Shown here piece after piece: positions 7,343 through 15,836 of a stretch of 59,740 nt of DNA (position 1 is its first letter; each line of letters opens with the position of its first letter). A program made the position numbers and the translations under genes. This stretch comes from Collinsella sp. Its GTDB lineage: Bacteria > Actinomycetota > Coriobacteriia > Coriobacteriales > Coriobacteriaceae. The stretch spans positions 1 to 59,740 of the forward strand of contig JAUMOL010000003.1 in the NCBI GenBank assembly GCA_031295385.1. The letters are read 5' to 3'. Below the pieces are notes generated by a model. That model did no database searches. It worked only from the letters and a program-made list of their open reading frames with translations, and was not told the origin of the DNA.

Positions 7343-9643
7343 ATGTTCGCTGCCGCCATCTCGCTCGTCGGTCTTGCGGCGACCGTCTACCTTGTCTTGC
7401 GCGAGGCCAAGGCCATTCGCGCTCAGTCGGGCACCGTTGCCAAAAGCGCTCTTGGGTGGAGCGTCGCCTTCGGCCTGTTCCAGGTCTTTTTGACTATTTG
7501 GGGCGCCGTGGGCCTCGTCGCCCAAAACGAGCCGCTCGCCTTTGTGATGCTCATCCTGACCAACGCCATCCTCACCGGCTGCGCTTGGGCCAGCATCGCC
7601 CGCGACCGCATCGCCCCGCGCGTCTTTGCGTTCGCCGCGCCCGACGCCCCCGCCCCCACCGGCAAGCTCGCCCGCCTGCGCGGCGCCTTTGTGGGCAAAC
7701 CGCTCGTCGCCGCCGTCCTGTGCCTGCTGCTCGCCGGCGTCTTTGCGCTGCTGGGCATGGAGGTATCGTCCAACCACGACTTTACCTGGGTCTACCCCCT
7801 GTGCATCCTGCTCGAGTGGGCCATCATCACCACGCTCATGGTCGGCCTGTTCTTCCTATTCCAGCGCCACGGCGCAGCCCCCGCGGTCCTGGCCTTTGCC
7901 CTCTTTATCCTGGGCATTGCCGAGTTCTTCGTTATCACGTTTAAGTCCATGCCCATCCAGCCGGGCGACCTTTCGGCCATCTCCACCGCCGCCGCGGTCG
8001 CCGGCACCGGCTACACCTTCTCCATCTCGCTGTTCTGTGTGCTGTCCATGGGCTTTACCGCCATCGCCATGCTGCTGTGCGAGTACGCTGGCCTGGTGGC
8101 ACCGCACCGTCAGAAGGGCGCCGCCAACGCCAAGCGCATGCTGCTCACCAACCTGCTCGTGGCCGTGCTGTGCCTGGGCGGTGTGACCGCGCATGTTACG
8201 CTCATCGACTACTACAACACTCTCGGCATCACCGTCTACACCTGGCGTCCGCTCGAGAGCTACTGGCGCGAGGGCTACCTGCCTGCCTTTATTAGTGCGG
8301 CACAGTCCATCAAGCCGCCCAAACCCGCCGACTACTCCGTTGACGATGCCAAGGCCACGCTCAAAAAGTACGCCAAGGCCTACGACAAGTCCGACGCGGC
8401 CAAGAGCGACGAGCGCGCCGCCGCCCAGGAGCAGTTCGACAGCGAGAAGCCCACGGTCATCGCCATCATGAACGAGACGTTCTCGGATCTGTCGATCTAC
8501 CAGAACATGCGCGCCGGCTACGAGGGTCCGCAGTACTTTAAGAGCCTGTCCAACTGCCTCAGCCGCGGCAAGCTCTACGTGAGCGCCTACGGCGGCGGCA
8601 CCGCCAATACCGAGTTTGAGTTTATGACCGGCAACTCCATGGCCAACCTGGGCTCGGGCGTGTACCCCTACACCATCTACAACATGGAAACGACCGGGAA
8701 CCTGGCAGAGCAGTTCAAATCGCTCGGCTATTCCACCACGGCTATGCACCCCAATCACGCAACCAACTGGAACCGCGAGAACGTCTACAAGGACTTTGGC
8801 TTTGACCAGTTCCTGTCCATCAACGATTTCCAGGGAGCCGACACCTTGCGCGGCATGGTGACCGACCAGGCTACCTACGACAAGATTCTTGAGCTGCTCG
8901 ACCAGAACGCCGATCCGCAGTTTATCTTCGACGTGACCATGCAGAACCACTCGGGCTACGATACGGGCCTGCTGCCGGTCGACAAGCAGATGCACCTGAA
9001 CATCGACACGACCGACTTGGACGCCAAGACCGTTGAGGACGGCACGCTGTCCGATGTCGACGAGTACGTCTCGTGCATTGAGCAGTCCGACCAGGCGCTG
9101 CGTTACTTCCTCAATGCCCTGAGCAAACTCGATCGCAAGGTGGTCGTGGTGTTCTGGGGCGACCATCAGCCGTTCTTCCCGTCCAAGTTCAACGACAAGT
9201 GGTTTACCGACGAGGACGACGCCACCCACCAAGAGCGCTTGTGGCAGACCGACTACATCATCTGGGCTAACTACGACGTTGCCGGTTGCAACCAGACGAG
9301 TGAGGTCGACGACCTGTCCACTAACTATCTGTCCACCCAGCTGATGCAGCTGATCGGCGCACCGCTGACCGACTACCAGAAAGCGCACATGACGCTGCGC
9401 GAGTCGCTGCCCGCCATCAACTCCGTGGGCTACGAAGACGCCAGCCTGCGCTGGGCGCTCTCCTCCAACGTCACCGGTGACGACGCCGCTGCCGCGGCTG
9501 TCACCAAGGCACGCGAGGATTACGCCAAGATGCAGTACTACGAGATGTTCCGCGACGGCAAGAACGTGTATACCGAGCACTTCCAGACCGAGGCCAACGA
9601 GACCGACCCCAACCTGGCACCGGGTACGACCAAGATCAAGTAG
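7343..9643 (+). CDS. LTA synthase family sulfatase-fold membrane enzyme
   Basis: Membrane phosphoglycerol transferase family protein of 766 residues. The first 300 residues hold about six or seven membrane segments. The rest is an extracytoplasmic alkaline-phosphatase/sulfatase domain: NETFSDL is the metal-binding entry, GGGTANTEFEFMTG carries the expected catalytic Thr, HPNHATNWNR and VVVFWGDHQPFF carry later metal ligands. This matches LtaS-type polymerases of anionic glycerol-phosphate polymers. The ATG at 7343 has AGGAG at 7331-7335; a GTG five codons earlier would overlap that site. It is transcribed alone, toward the repeat locus. Confidence 0.9.
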   Translation: MFAAAISLVGLAATVYLVLREAKAIRAQSGTVAKSALGWSVAFGLFQVFLTIWGAVGLVAQNEPLAFVMLILTNAILTGCAWASIARDRIAPRVFAFAAPDAPAPTGKLARLRGAFVGKPLVAAVLCLLLAGVFALLGMEVSSNHDFTWVYPLCILLEWAIITTLMVGLFFLFQRHGAAPAVLAFALFILGIAEFFVITFKSMPIQPGDLSAISTAAAVAGTGYTFSISLFCVLSMGFTAIAMLLCEYAGLVAPHRQKGAANAKRMLLTNLLVAVLCLGGVTAHVTLIDYYNTLGITVYTWRPLESYWREGYLPAFISAAQSIKPPKPADYSVDDAKATLKKYAKAYDKSDAAKSDERAAAQEQFDSEKPTVIAIMNETFSDLSIYQNMRAGYEGPQYFKSLSNCLSRGKLYVSAYGGGTANTEFEFMTGNSMANLGSGVYPYTIYNMETTGNLAEQFKSLGYSTTAMHPNHATNWNRENVYKDFGFDQFLSINDFQGADTLRGMVTDQATYDKILELLDQNADPQFIFDVTMQNHSGYDTGLLPVDKQMHLNIDTTDLDAKTVEDGTLSDVDEYVSCIEQSDQALRYFLNALSKLDRKVVVVFWGDHQPFFPSKFNDKWFTDEDDATHQERLWQTDYIIWANYDVAGCNQTSEVDDLSTNYLSTQLMQLIGAPLTDYQKAHMTLRESLPAINSVGYEDASLRWALSSNVTGDDAAAAAVTKAREDYAKMQYYEMFRDGKNVYTEHFQTEANETDPNLAPGTTKIK

Positions 9644-9670
9644 CGACTAGCTGCGAGTTCATAACTGAAA

Positions 9671-9800
9671 CGTCTGTCCGGGCGGAGGCATATAAGGTTC
9701 CCTGCTCGGACAGTCCTGCGCAAAACGGAGGCCACATTAAGTGGCCTCCTTTGCGTGCGGAACTCGCGATGAACCTTATATGCCTCCGCCCGGACAGACG
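9671..9800 (+). repeat. nested-hairpin element, copy 1
   Basis: Perfect 30-bp inverted arms at 9671-9700 and 9771-9800 enclose a 70-nt core. The core holds a second hairpin (GGAGGCCAC at 9727-9735 pairing with GTGGCCTCC at 9741-9749, loop ATTAA). Flanking joints CAGTCCTGCGCAA and TTTGCGTGCGGAACTCGCG can also pair in part. The core is nearly identical in copies at 14987-15115 (opposite orientation) and 59646-59740, while the outer arms differ. It follows the LTA-synthase-like stop codon at once and may double as its terminator. Confidence 0.85.
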
Positions 9801-9854
9801 CCCTGTTGTTGAGGCGCGGCCTGTCTTGGGTGTATCGCCGAACATATATAAGTT

Positions 9855-9890
9855 GAAGGCCACGTTATGTGGCCTTCTTTGTTTGCGGAA
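9855..9890 (+). repeat. partial, decayed nested-hairpin core
   Basis: The sequence GAAGGCCACGTTATGTGGCC, followed by TTCTTTGTTTGCGGAA, resembles the right half of the nested-hairpin core in copy 1 at most positions but has no matching outer arms. It runs straight into the first unit of the hairpin array that follows. Confidence 0.5.
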
Positions 9891-10183
9891 AGTGTGTCCC
9901 GGAATTCTTGTCTGGAATGGGATGCAGTTTCCGCTTGGGACCCGATTGGGAAAGTGCGTCCCACTATTCAGCTGGATTCCGGGATGTATTTTCCGGTTGA
10001 GGCTCGTTGGGAAAGTGCGTCCCACTTTGGGGGCTGATTCTGGGACGTGGTTTCCGGTTGGCTCTCATTGGGAAAGTTCATCCCATTTCTCGGCCTAATT
10101 ATGGGACGCAGTTTCCCGTTGAGGACCCTTTGGGAAAGTGCGTCCCGGTCTGGGCGCTAATTGTGGGATGCAGTTTCCGCTTG
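9883..10183. repeat. hairpin array A, five units
   Basis: Five units start near 9883, 9946, 10007, 10068 and 10130, a period of 61-63 bp. Each has a left arm close to GGGAAAGTGCGTCCCA, 14-20 variable bases, and a right arm close to TGGGACGCAGTTTCC that is its inverse. Seven or eight unrelated bases separate units. It lies at the 3' side of the large surface-protein gene. A matching array lies at its 5' side. Confidence 0.85.
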
Positions 10184-10202
10184 CGGAGTCTCCACTCAAC
10201 AG

Positions 10203-10241
10203 AAAACCCGGGTGGCCTGTTTTTTGGCTACCCGGGTTTTT
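10203..10241 (-). terminator. rho-independent terminator of the surface-protein gene
   Basis: Arms AAAACCCGGGT and ACCCGGGTTTT flank a T-rich loop, about 30 bp beyond the stop codon on the minus strand. The A/T-rich stem base gives a T run in both directions. Confidence 0.75.
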
Positions 10242-10267
10242 GGGTTGTCGATATGTTCGACTGGCTA

Positions 10268-13200
10268 CTAGTGGGTCTTGCGGCGCTTGATCAGCATGAT
10301 GAGGGCTATCACTACGAGCGTTGCTCCCGCTGCTGCTGCGGTGGCGACTAGGGCGAATGTTTGGTCGCCGGTGTTTGCGAGGTTCTTCGCTGTGGTCGTA
10401 GTCTTGACCTTGGTGTCGGTCTTAGCTCCGTTGTCGGACTTGGGCTTGTCCGGGTTCGTCGGGGTCTCAGGAGTCTCGGGGTCCTTTGAGCCTTCGGAAT
10501 CAGTTGGGCCGGCGGTGTTTACCAGCGTATGGTCCAGGAACTTCTTGGCGCCCGCACTTGCCTGTGAGAACAGGCGGCGCGTGCGGATCGGGGTGGCGTT
10601 CACCGTTGTGGGCGCCGTCTCCTCGGCCTCGATATTCACGAGCGTCGTGCCGGTGTCGAGGCCCACGTCGTTGTATCCCACGTGGCAGTAATACTGCGCA
10701 CCGTCATCGTCTGCGGTCAGGTCAATCTCGAGCTTTGAGGCCGTTCCAGCCGCGAGGTTGCCATCGGCACCCACGAGCTTAAACTCTGTCTCGCCGCGGC
10801 CCTTGCGGTACCACATATAGGTCGGTGCCAGCCCTGTTTCGCTATCGTCGGCACCGAGTTGCTTCACATGGCCAATCGCCGAGAGCGTCAGGTGGCTTCC
10901 CGCCGTGCGCTCAACCGAAGAGTCGTATCCAAGATCCGACCCCTCCGCAGCATCCGCCGCAGGTCCGCTCACGGTCATCGTCATGCCATCGGGCATGGTC
11001 TTGACCGTGATGATTGCCGAGCGAATACCTGTTTCGGTCGTGGATCCATTCTTAACGGCGGCGATGGCGAATCGATACTCCGTATTGGGCTGCAGCCCAT
11101 CCCACTTGAGCGAGGTCTGCGTGTTGTCGGCAATCTTCCAGCTATTGACGACCGCATCCGCCGCATTGCTCTGCAGCATGCCCACGCCGTAGCTAAAGCC
11201 ACTCTTGTTTGCGAGTACATCGTCCCAGCTAAACGTAACGCTGGTCGAATCGACGGCGTTTGCCGTAAAGCCCGTCACGGCCGGCGCGTCGGGCATCTCG
11301 ACGTCCTTAACGTCATAGCCCACGATCCAGAACTGGTCGGTGTCCTTGGTGCCGAGCTTGTCGCCCGAGTCTGCCTCGAACTTGTCGACATCCACCGCGT
11401 TGACGCCCAGACGCCACACAAAACCGTACTTGCCCTGCGCGGCCTCGGGCAGGTTGTCGACGGTGCCGCCGTATTCGGTCGATTCACTCGAGGAGTTACC
11501 CGTAGTAAAGCCGGCGTTGGCACCAAAGCACAGGCCGCCAAACAACTCGTGCTTTGCGAGCTTCGCGCCCATGACAACGCTGCCGTTCAGCGTCAAGCCG
11601 AGCTCGAGCTCCTGCTCCTTGCCCTCCTCGACTTCGATGGTCTGCTCAATGCTCGCCCCCGACTGCGCGGCGGCGCCGTTAAACCCATCGTGCGTGTAGG
11701 CGCGCGTTACGCCAGGCTTGCCCAGGCCAAAGGAATCCCCAACGGGAGTCTCGCCGTTGAGCGTTGTTTGATAGGTTCCGGGTTCTCCCGACCGGTTGGT
11801 CAAAAAGTAGCTGAGCGGCGTCATATTGTGCTGTTTGGCAATGCGGTCATAGGCCTCGACATTAACGACCGAGGTCTGCGCGCCGAGCGACACGGGCGCC
11901 GCCATCACGCCCTTGCCACCAGTTTCCTCATTTTCGATCTCATACTCGTAATAGACCATCGGAATCGTGTAGAGCACGGCCTTGTCACCCTCGCCGGCAT
12001 GCGACTCATAGCTTACGCTTGCGCTGACCGTGCGCTCGCTCCGGTAGTCATAGCATCCCTCGGCGGCAAAATCGACTGAAGCGTTCATCGCGACCAGGGG
12101 CGGACCGGTCTGCACCTCGACGGCAACGCCCAACTCGGCGCCAATGGTATAGCCCTGGGATGTCCCCGTGCCCTTTTCCTCTCCGTATGACGTGCCGCCC
12201 AACACCAGATAGCCGTATGCCTGCTCCAGATCCTCAACATAGGGCGCATCCTGCAGCACGGCAAGCACGCGCGGGTTGGTATAGACCTTGTAGCGGTCCT
12301 TGTACGTGATCCTGACGCTGTCGTTGTCGACATCGGGCAGCGCGAGCGAGATAAATGTGCCGTAGGTAGTGCCGCGACGGTTGCTCTCGCTAATCACCTG
12401 CTCCTCGCCGCGGCGCACCTTTCCGTTCTCGTCGAGCGAAAAATGCGAGGCGGTCATCCAATAGTAGTCATCGTTCTTGCGCAGGTCCTCGTCGCGGTGC
12501 TTGCCCACCACGGCGATAAAGCTCTCGTTATAGCGGTCCGAACCCGAGACGCTGCCCGCCTTGACGTCGCTGATCCACACCTGCTCTATACCCTTGTGGT
12601 CATGCTTGTTGCTGCTGTTGTATTGCTGACCGCTCATGCTCATGGTTCCGACCATGGACCCCAAGCCCTGAGCCCCGCTCTGTGCCGTGTTGCAGGCAAA
12701 GTCGCGGAACACATCGCCGCCCACGAGCACCTCGTCGACCGCCAGCTGCTCGGACAGGCCGTCAAGGTTGGCAGTGGCAAGGGCAATGGGCGCCAAGGTG
12801 CACGGATAGCGCTTATCCTGAGCGCTATCCTTCCATGCGCTGTTGGGCACATGCATCAGCCCATAGGAGGCGAGGAGCCCGTCTCTGTATTCCTTGCAAT
12901 CGGAAAGCTTGAACTCGCCAGACTCCGAGTCAAAATACGCGTAGCGGTACAGCGCGCCGTACAGCCCCTTGCTGCCGTCAGAAGCGCCGTAATCAAAAGC
13001 GCTGCGTTGCCAGTCATAGCCCGCAAGAATAAGGCCCGTGACGGTTTCACCCGTCTTCTTTCCTTCTTCATCGTAGGCGGCAAACGTGCCGAACGTCGCA
13101 TTCGCAGCGACCATGGTCTTGCCGTTCGCGGAGAGGGAGATTGCGCCCGCGTCGCCCAGAGCATCGACATGGACGAGCGCACCCTTGGATGCATCCCACG

Positions 13201-14356
13201 AAAACAGCTCGCAATGCGTCGACTTATCAATATTCTTCTTGCCGTAGGGTGCCGAGACCACGATGGCGAGGTCATCGCAAAAATCGCGATCGAGGTCGCC
13301 GGCCGCTAGCGAAACGACAGGAGCTGACTGAAGCTGCGTCCAGGAGTCGTTCCCGCCCTTGTTGTGCGTGGTGTAGTCCGCGGCGTTACCGGCATCGATC
13401 TTGACGACGCTTTGCTTCCAGTTGCCGCCCTCCAAGTCATACATGTCGACTACAGCCTTGCGCACGCCGTTCTCGTCGACATAGCAGCCCGCGTAGACAA
13501 AAAGCTCGTCGACGCCGTCGCCATCGACATCGCCTGCCTCGACATCAAAGACGGCGTCGTGCTCTTGCAGGTAACCGGCATCCAGGTACTTAAAACGGCC
13601 TTCGTACATCATATTAGTGTTGACCGTCACCGGCAGGTGTGTGTCGAGAGTGCGCGTACGCCCGTTGCTAAACGAGTAGAGGACCAGCTCAACCTTTCCG
13701 GCGTATGACTTGCCGTCAATCGTCGTGGAGGAACTGTCGCCGTAGGCACGGAGCTCGGCAACGCGGCTCTTTTTGCCCGTGCTGGCGTCGCTGCAGAACT
13801 CAACACTCGTGGCGTGAATGCCCGAGAAACCGTTGTTGTCGTTGGCGAGTACTGTTGAGGACTCATTGTTGCTTAGGTACGACCAGGTGCCGCCACCGTA
13901 GTCGCTATGCTTGTAGAGATCGCTGTTCGTATCGAAGTTGTTGACGTTTTGCCAGAACTTTGCGGCGCCCCACACACTTCCATAGCCATCGGTGAGTTTG
14001 CTGCTGCCGCCAATGTCACCGCGCTCGACGTTCTCGAGCTTGTCGCGCAGAGTGTAGCGATTGCCATGGCTACCGTTAGCTGCCATATAGACCTCGCTGC
14101 GCGTGGCAAACGTCGTGGGGGTATCAGTGGAATAGGGGCCAACGGTATCGGCCGGAATGTCCTCGCTCGTGCCCAGACCCAGGGCTTGATAATCCTGCTC
14201 GGTCATATCGGTGATTGCGGGCGCGTCTGCCGCCTGGGCAACCTGGGGCGTGGCCGTGAAGCAGGCGACGCTCGTGGCGATCAACGCAGCAAGCGCCGCC
14301 GTCCCAACAAGCGGGATTTTCGACAGCCTACGGATACGGGGGTGTGGAACGTACAT
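10268..14356 (-). CDS. large sortase-anchored surface protein with FG-GAP, FnIII and Ig-like regions
   Basis: A 1362-residue secreted protein. The N-terminus is basic with a hydrophobic stretch (ALAALIATSVACF) and a likely AxA cleavage at AQAAD. Two integrin-type calcium-binding repeats are visible (EAGDVDGDGVDELFVYAG and AAGDLDRDFCDDLAIVV). A fibronectin III-like region follows much later (TVSFSW-like VTFSWDD, LQPNTEYRFAIAAV), then an Ig-like segment (YMWYRKG, DDGAQYYCHVG). The end has a Pro/Thr/Lys-rich spacer, sortase motif LANTG, a membrane segment and RRKTH tail. The ATG at 14356 has GAGG upstream. It is probably an adhesin or surface-binding protein; ligand unknown. Hairpin arrays and nested-hairpin elements lie on both sides. 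Confidence 0.85.
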   Translation of the reverse strand: MYVPHPRIRRLSKIPLVGTAALAALIATSVACFTATPQVAQAADAPAITDMTEQDYQALGLGTSEDIPADTVGPYSTDTPTTFATRSEVYMAANGSHGNRYTLRDKLENVERGDIGGSSKLTDGYGSVWGAAKFWQNVNNFDTNSDLYKHSDYGGGTWSYLSNNESSTVLANDNNGFSGIHATSVEFCSDASTGKKSRVAELRAYGDSSSTTIDGKSYAGKVELVLYSFSNGRTRTLDTHLPVTVNTNMMYEGRFKYLDAGYLQEHDAVFDVEAGDVDGDGVDELFVYAGCYVDENGVRKAVVDMYDLEGGNWKQSVVKIDAGNAADYTTHNKGGNDSWTQLQSAPVVSLAAGDLDRDFCDDLAIVVSAPYGKKNIDKSTHCELFSWDASKGALVHVDALGDAGAISLSANGKTMVAANATFGTFAAYDEEGKKTGETVTGLILAGYDWQRSAFDYGASDGSKGLYGALYRYAYFDSESGEFKLSDCKEYRDGLLASYGLMHVPNSAWKDSAQDKRYPCTLAPIALATANLDGLSEQLAVDEVLVGGDVFRDFACNTAQSGAQGLGSMVGTMSMSGQQYNSSNKHDHKGIEQVWISDVKAGSVSGSDRYNESFIAVVGKHRDEDLRKNDDYYWMTASHFSLDENGKVRRGEEQVISESNRRGTTYGTFISLALPDVDNDSVRITYKDRYKVYTNPRVLAVLQDAPYVEDLEQAYGYLVLGGTSYGEEKGTGTSQGYTIGAELGVAVEVQTGPPLVAMNASVDFAAEGCYDYRSERTVSASVSYESHAGEGDKAVLYTIPMVYYEYEIENEETGGKGVMAAPVSLGAQTSVVNVEAYDRIAKQHNMTPLSYFLTNRSGEPGTYQTTLNGETPVGDSFGLGKPGVTRAYTHDGFNGAAAQSGASIEQTIEVEEGKEQELELGLTLNGSVVMGAKLAKHELFGGLCFGANAGFTTGNSSSESTEYGGTVDNLPEAAQGKYGFVWRLGVNAVDVDKFEADSGDKLGTKDTDQFWIVGYDVKDVEMPDAPAVTGFTANAVDSTSVTFSWDDVLANKSGFSYGVGMLQSNAADAVVNSWKIADNTQTSLKWDGLQPNTEYRFAIAAVKNGSTTETGIRSAIITVKTMPDGMTMTVSGPAADAAEGSDLGYDSSVERTAGSHLTLSAIGHVKQLGADDSETGLAPTYMWYRKGRGETEFKLVGADGNLAAGTASKLEIDLTADDDGAQYYCHVGYNDVGLDTGTTLVNIEAEETAPTTVNATPIRTRRLFSQASAGAKKFLDHTLVNTAGPTDSEGSKDPETPETPTNPDKPKSDNGAKTDTKVKTTTTAKNLANTGDQTFALVATAAAAGATLVVIALIMLIKRRKTH

Positions 14357-14426
14357 GAGGGACCTCGCTTTATTCGAGTGGAGTGGACTCATTTTTGCAA
14401 ATGATACATCCGATGCCCGATATCAC

Positions 14427-14460
14427 GTGTCTCATTTTCGCCAACGGGGTGTCTCATTTT
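14427..14460 (-). promoter_or_regulatory. paired direct repeats upstream of surface-protein gene
   Basis: Two exact copies of AAAATGAGACAC (minus strand), at 14427-14438 and 14449-14460, start 22 bp apart. They lie 70-105 bp before the proposed start codon. The spacing of about two helical turns fits a dimeric activator or repressor on one face of the DNA. The cognate protein is unknown. Confidence 0.5.
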
Positions 14461-14477
14461 TGAGAATCCGAGATGCC

Positions 14478-14945
14478 GCGGAAATCTTATCCCAGCTCAA
14501 AGGCCATTTCTGGGATGTATTTTCCGTCGAGTGCCTCATCGGGAAACTGCATCCCATTTCAAGCGTCGATTCTGGGACGCACTTTCCCCTTAGACCCTCA
14601 ACCGGAAACCGCATCCCACTTTGAGCGCAAATTCCGGGATGCATTTTCCGCTTGAGCCTCATTGGGAAACGGCGTCCCACTTTGAGGGCTGATTGTGGGA
14701 TGCATTTTCCGGTTTTGCTCTCATTGGGAAAATGCATCCCGTTTCTTGACCGAATAATGGGACGCAATTTCCCGTTGGAGCGCCTTTGGGAAAGTGTGTC
14801 CCACTTCGACCGCCCAGAGTGGGATGCACTTTCCGCAAAGCACCTCAACGGGAAACTACGTCCCATTCCAAAGGCAAATTCCGGGACGCATTTTTCGAAA
14901 GCCTGCCCATCCGGAAAGCCCGTCCCACTTTGGACGCATCCGGGC
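14478..14945. repeat. hairpin array B, seven full units plus a half
   Basis: Units start near 14478, 14539, 14601, 14663, 14725, 14786, 14848 and 14911, keeping the 61-62 bp period of array A. Arms again resemble GGGAAAnTGCRTCCCA and its inverse. The sixth unit is the most perfectly paired (GGAAAGTGTGTCCCACT with AGTGGGATGCACTTTCC). The last unit has lost its right arm. The array fills the space upstream of the surface-protein promoter. Confidence 0.85.
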
Positions 14946-14986
14946 ACGGAACCATCGACCTATCAGGCCTCCCATCAATAAAGAGG

Positions 14987-15115
14987 CGTCCTCCCGGACG
15001 GCGGGGCACGAAGTTCATCGCGAGTTCCGCACGCAAAGAAGGCCACTTAATGTGGCCTTCGTCTTGCGCAGGACTGTAGAGCAGGGAACTTCGTGCCCCG
15101 ACGCCCGGGAGGACG
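14987..15115 (-). repeat. nested-hairpin element, copy 2 (inverted)
   Basis: Outer arms at 14987-15016 and 15086-15115 match over 28 of 30 positions. Read on the minus strand, the 69-nt core is almost the same as copies 1 and 3. The inner stem is GAAGGCCAC/GTGGCCTTC with loop ATTAA. Its outer arms agree with those of copy 1 at about 19 of 30 positions, so arms have diverged in step. It is inverted relative to copy 1 and closes the surface-protein locus. Confidence 0.85.
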
Positions 15116-15157
15116 TTTCATTTAGAAAGATGGACCGACCGCCGTCAGCGATGGGAG

Positions 15158-15709
15158 CTACTCCCCCAGCACGGCCTTTTTGGCGGCTGCGGCCATGTTG
15201 TCCAGGTCTTCCTTGGTGGGATGGTCCTTCGCGGCAACCCAGTTGTCGAGCAGCATCTTATAGCGAGCGTTGTCGGGATCTTGCTCGAGCATGGCCTCGT
15301 AGCGCTGCTTGACCGCGGGGCCCATCTTGCCCTGGCACATCGCCCAGCCCGCAAGCTCGGCATCCCCAGCCAAATTGGAAGTTACGCGGTCGATAATCTG
15401 CTGATAGTAGCTCTGGTCGGCCCCAAAGCCGCAGGTGCCAAACAGGAACACGCGCTTACCGTGCAAGGCGGAGAGCAACGCCGCGACCGAAGGCGTGCAC
15501 GCGCCCTTGTCGCACCAAAAACCGACGAGCACCGTGTCGGCCGCGCAGGCGCCCTGCGCCTCGAGCGCAACCTGATCTGCATCCGCATCGTCGCTCAACG
15601 CCGCGGCATGGACAAACTCAACACCCGCAGCCTGTAGAGTGCGCTTGATCGCACCCGAAACCATCCTGGTATTACCGCTCTTGCTGTTAACCACCAAAGA
15701 GCACGTCAT
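15158..15709 (-). CDS. flavodoxin-like protein
   Basis: Small flavodoxin-fold protein, 183 residues. SKSGNTRMVSGAI near the N-terminus is the FMN phosphate loop (T/SxTGNT type). VLVGFWCDKGACTP and LFGTCGFGADQSYY correspond to the loops around the isoalloxazine ring. The C-terminal 60 residues (YEAMLEQDPDNARYKMLL onward) are helical and charged. It probably transfers electrons to an unknown partner. I took the ATG at 15709; a GTG two codons earlier is also possible, as GAGG lies close. Upstream is a perfect palindrome TTAGTACTAA at 15772-15781, a possible operator. Confidence 0.75.
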   Translation of the reverse strand: MTCSLVVNSKSGNTRMVSGAIKRTLQAAGVEFVHAAALSDDADADQVALEAQGACAADTVLVGFWCDKGACTPSVAALLSALHGKRVFLFGTCGFGADQSYYQQIIDRVTSNLAGDAELAGWAMCQGKMGPAVKQRYEAMLEQDPDNARYKMLLDNWVAAKDHPTKEDLDNMAAAAKKAVLGE

Positions 15710-15836
15710 AGTCACGTTGCCTCGTATCCCCCAAAACTAAAGCCACTAATGCAATTTATTAGATGACTATCTTAGTACTAACGTGACAGATGTAAACCAC
15801 CGTCTGTCGATTGATTAATTTGCCCCACGGGCTTGC

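Noticed and set aside
7856..9580. 574-codon frame on the minus strand
   Set aside because: Antisense to the LTA-synthase-like gene. Val/Gly/His-rich and without motifs.
9671..9800. Integron attC site for the nested hairpin
   Set aside because: Folded hairpin form is similar, but the conserved part is the core rather than the ends, and no GTTRRRY-type boxes or integrase gene are present.
9883..14945. CRISPR array
   Set aside because: Periodic units look CRISPR-like, but each unit is itself an inverted pair, the repeats vary from unit to unit, the gaps are only 7-8 bp, and no cas gene is nearby.
10007..14947. Short proteins encoded in the hairpin arrays (for example 10007-10351 on plus, 14432-14947 on minus)
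   Set aside because: They are open only because the 61-62 bp repeat drifts through frames. The peptides simply repeat the unit, and no ribosome sites or domains are present.
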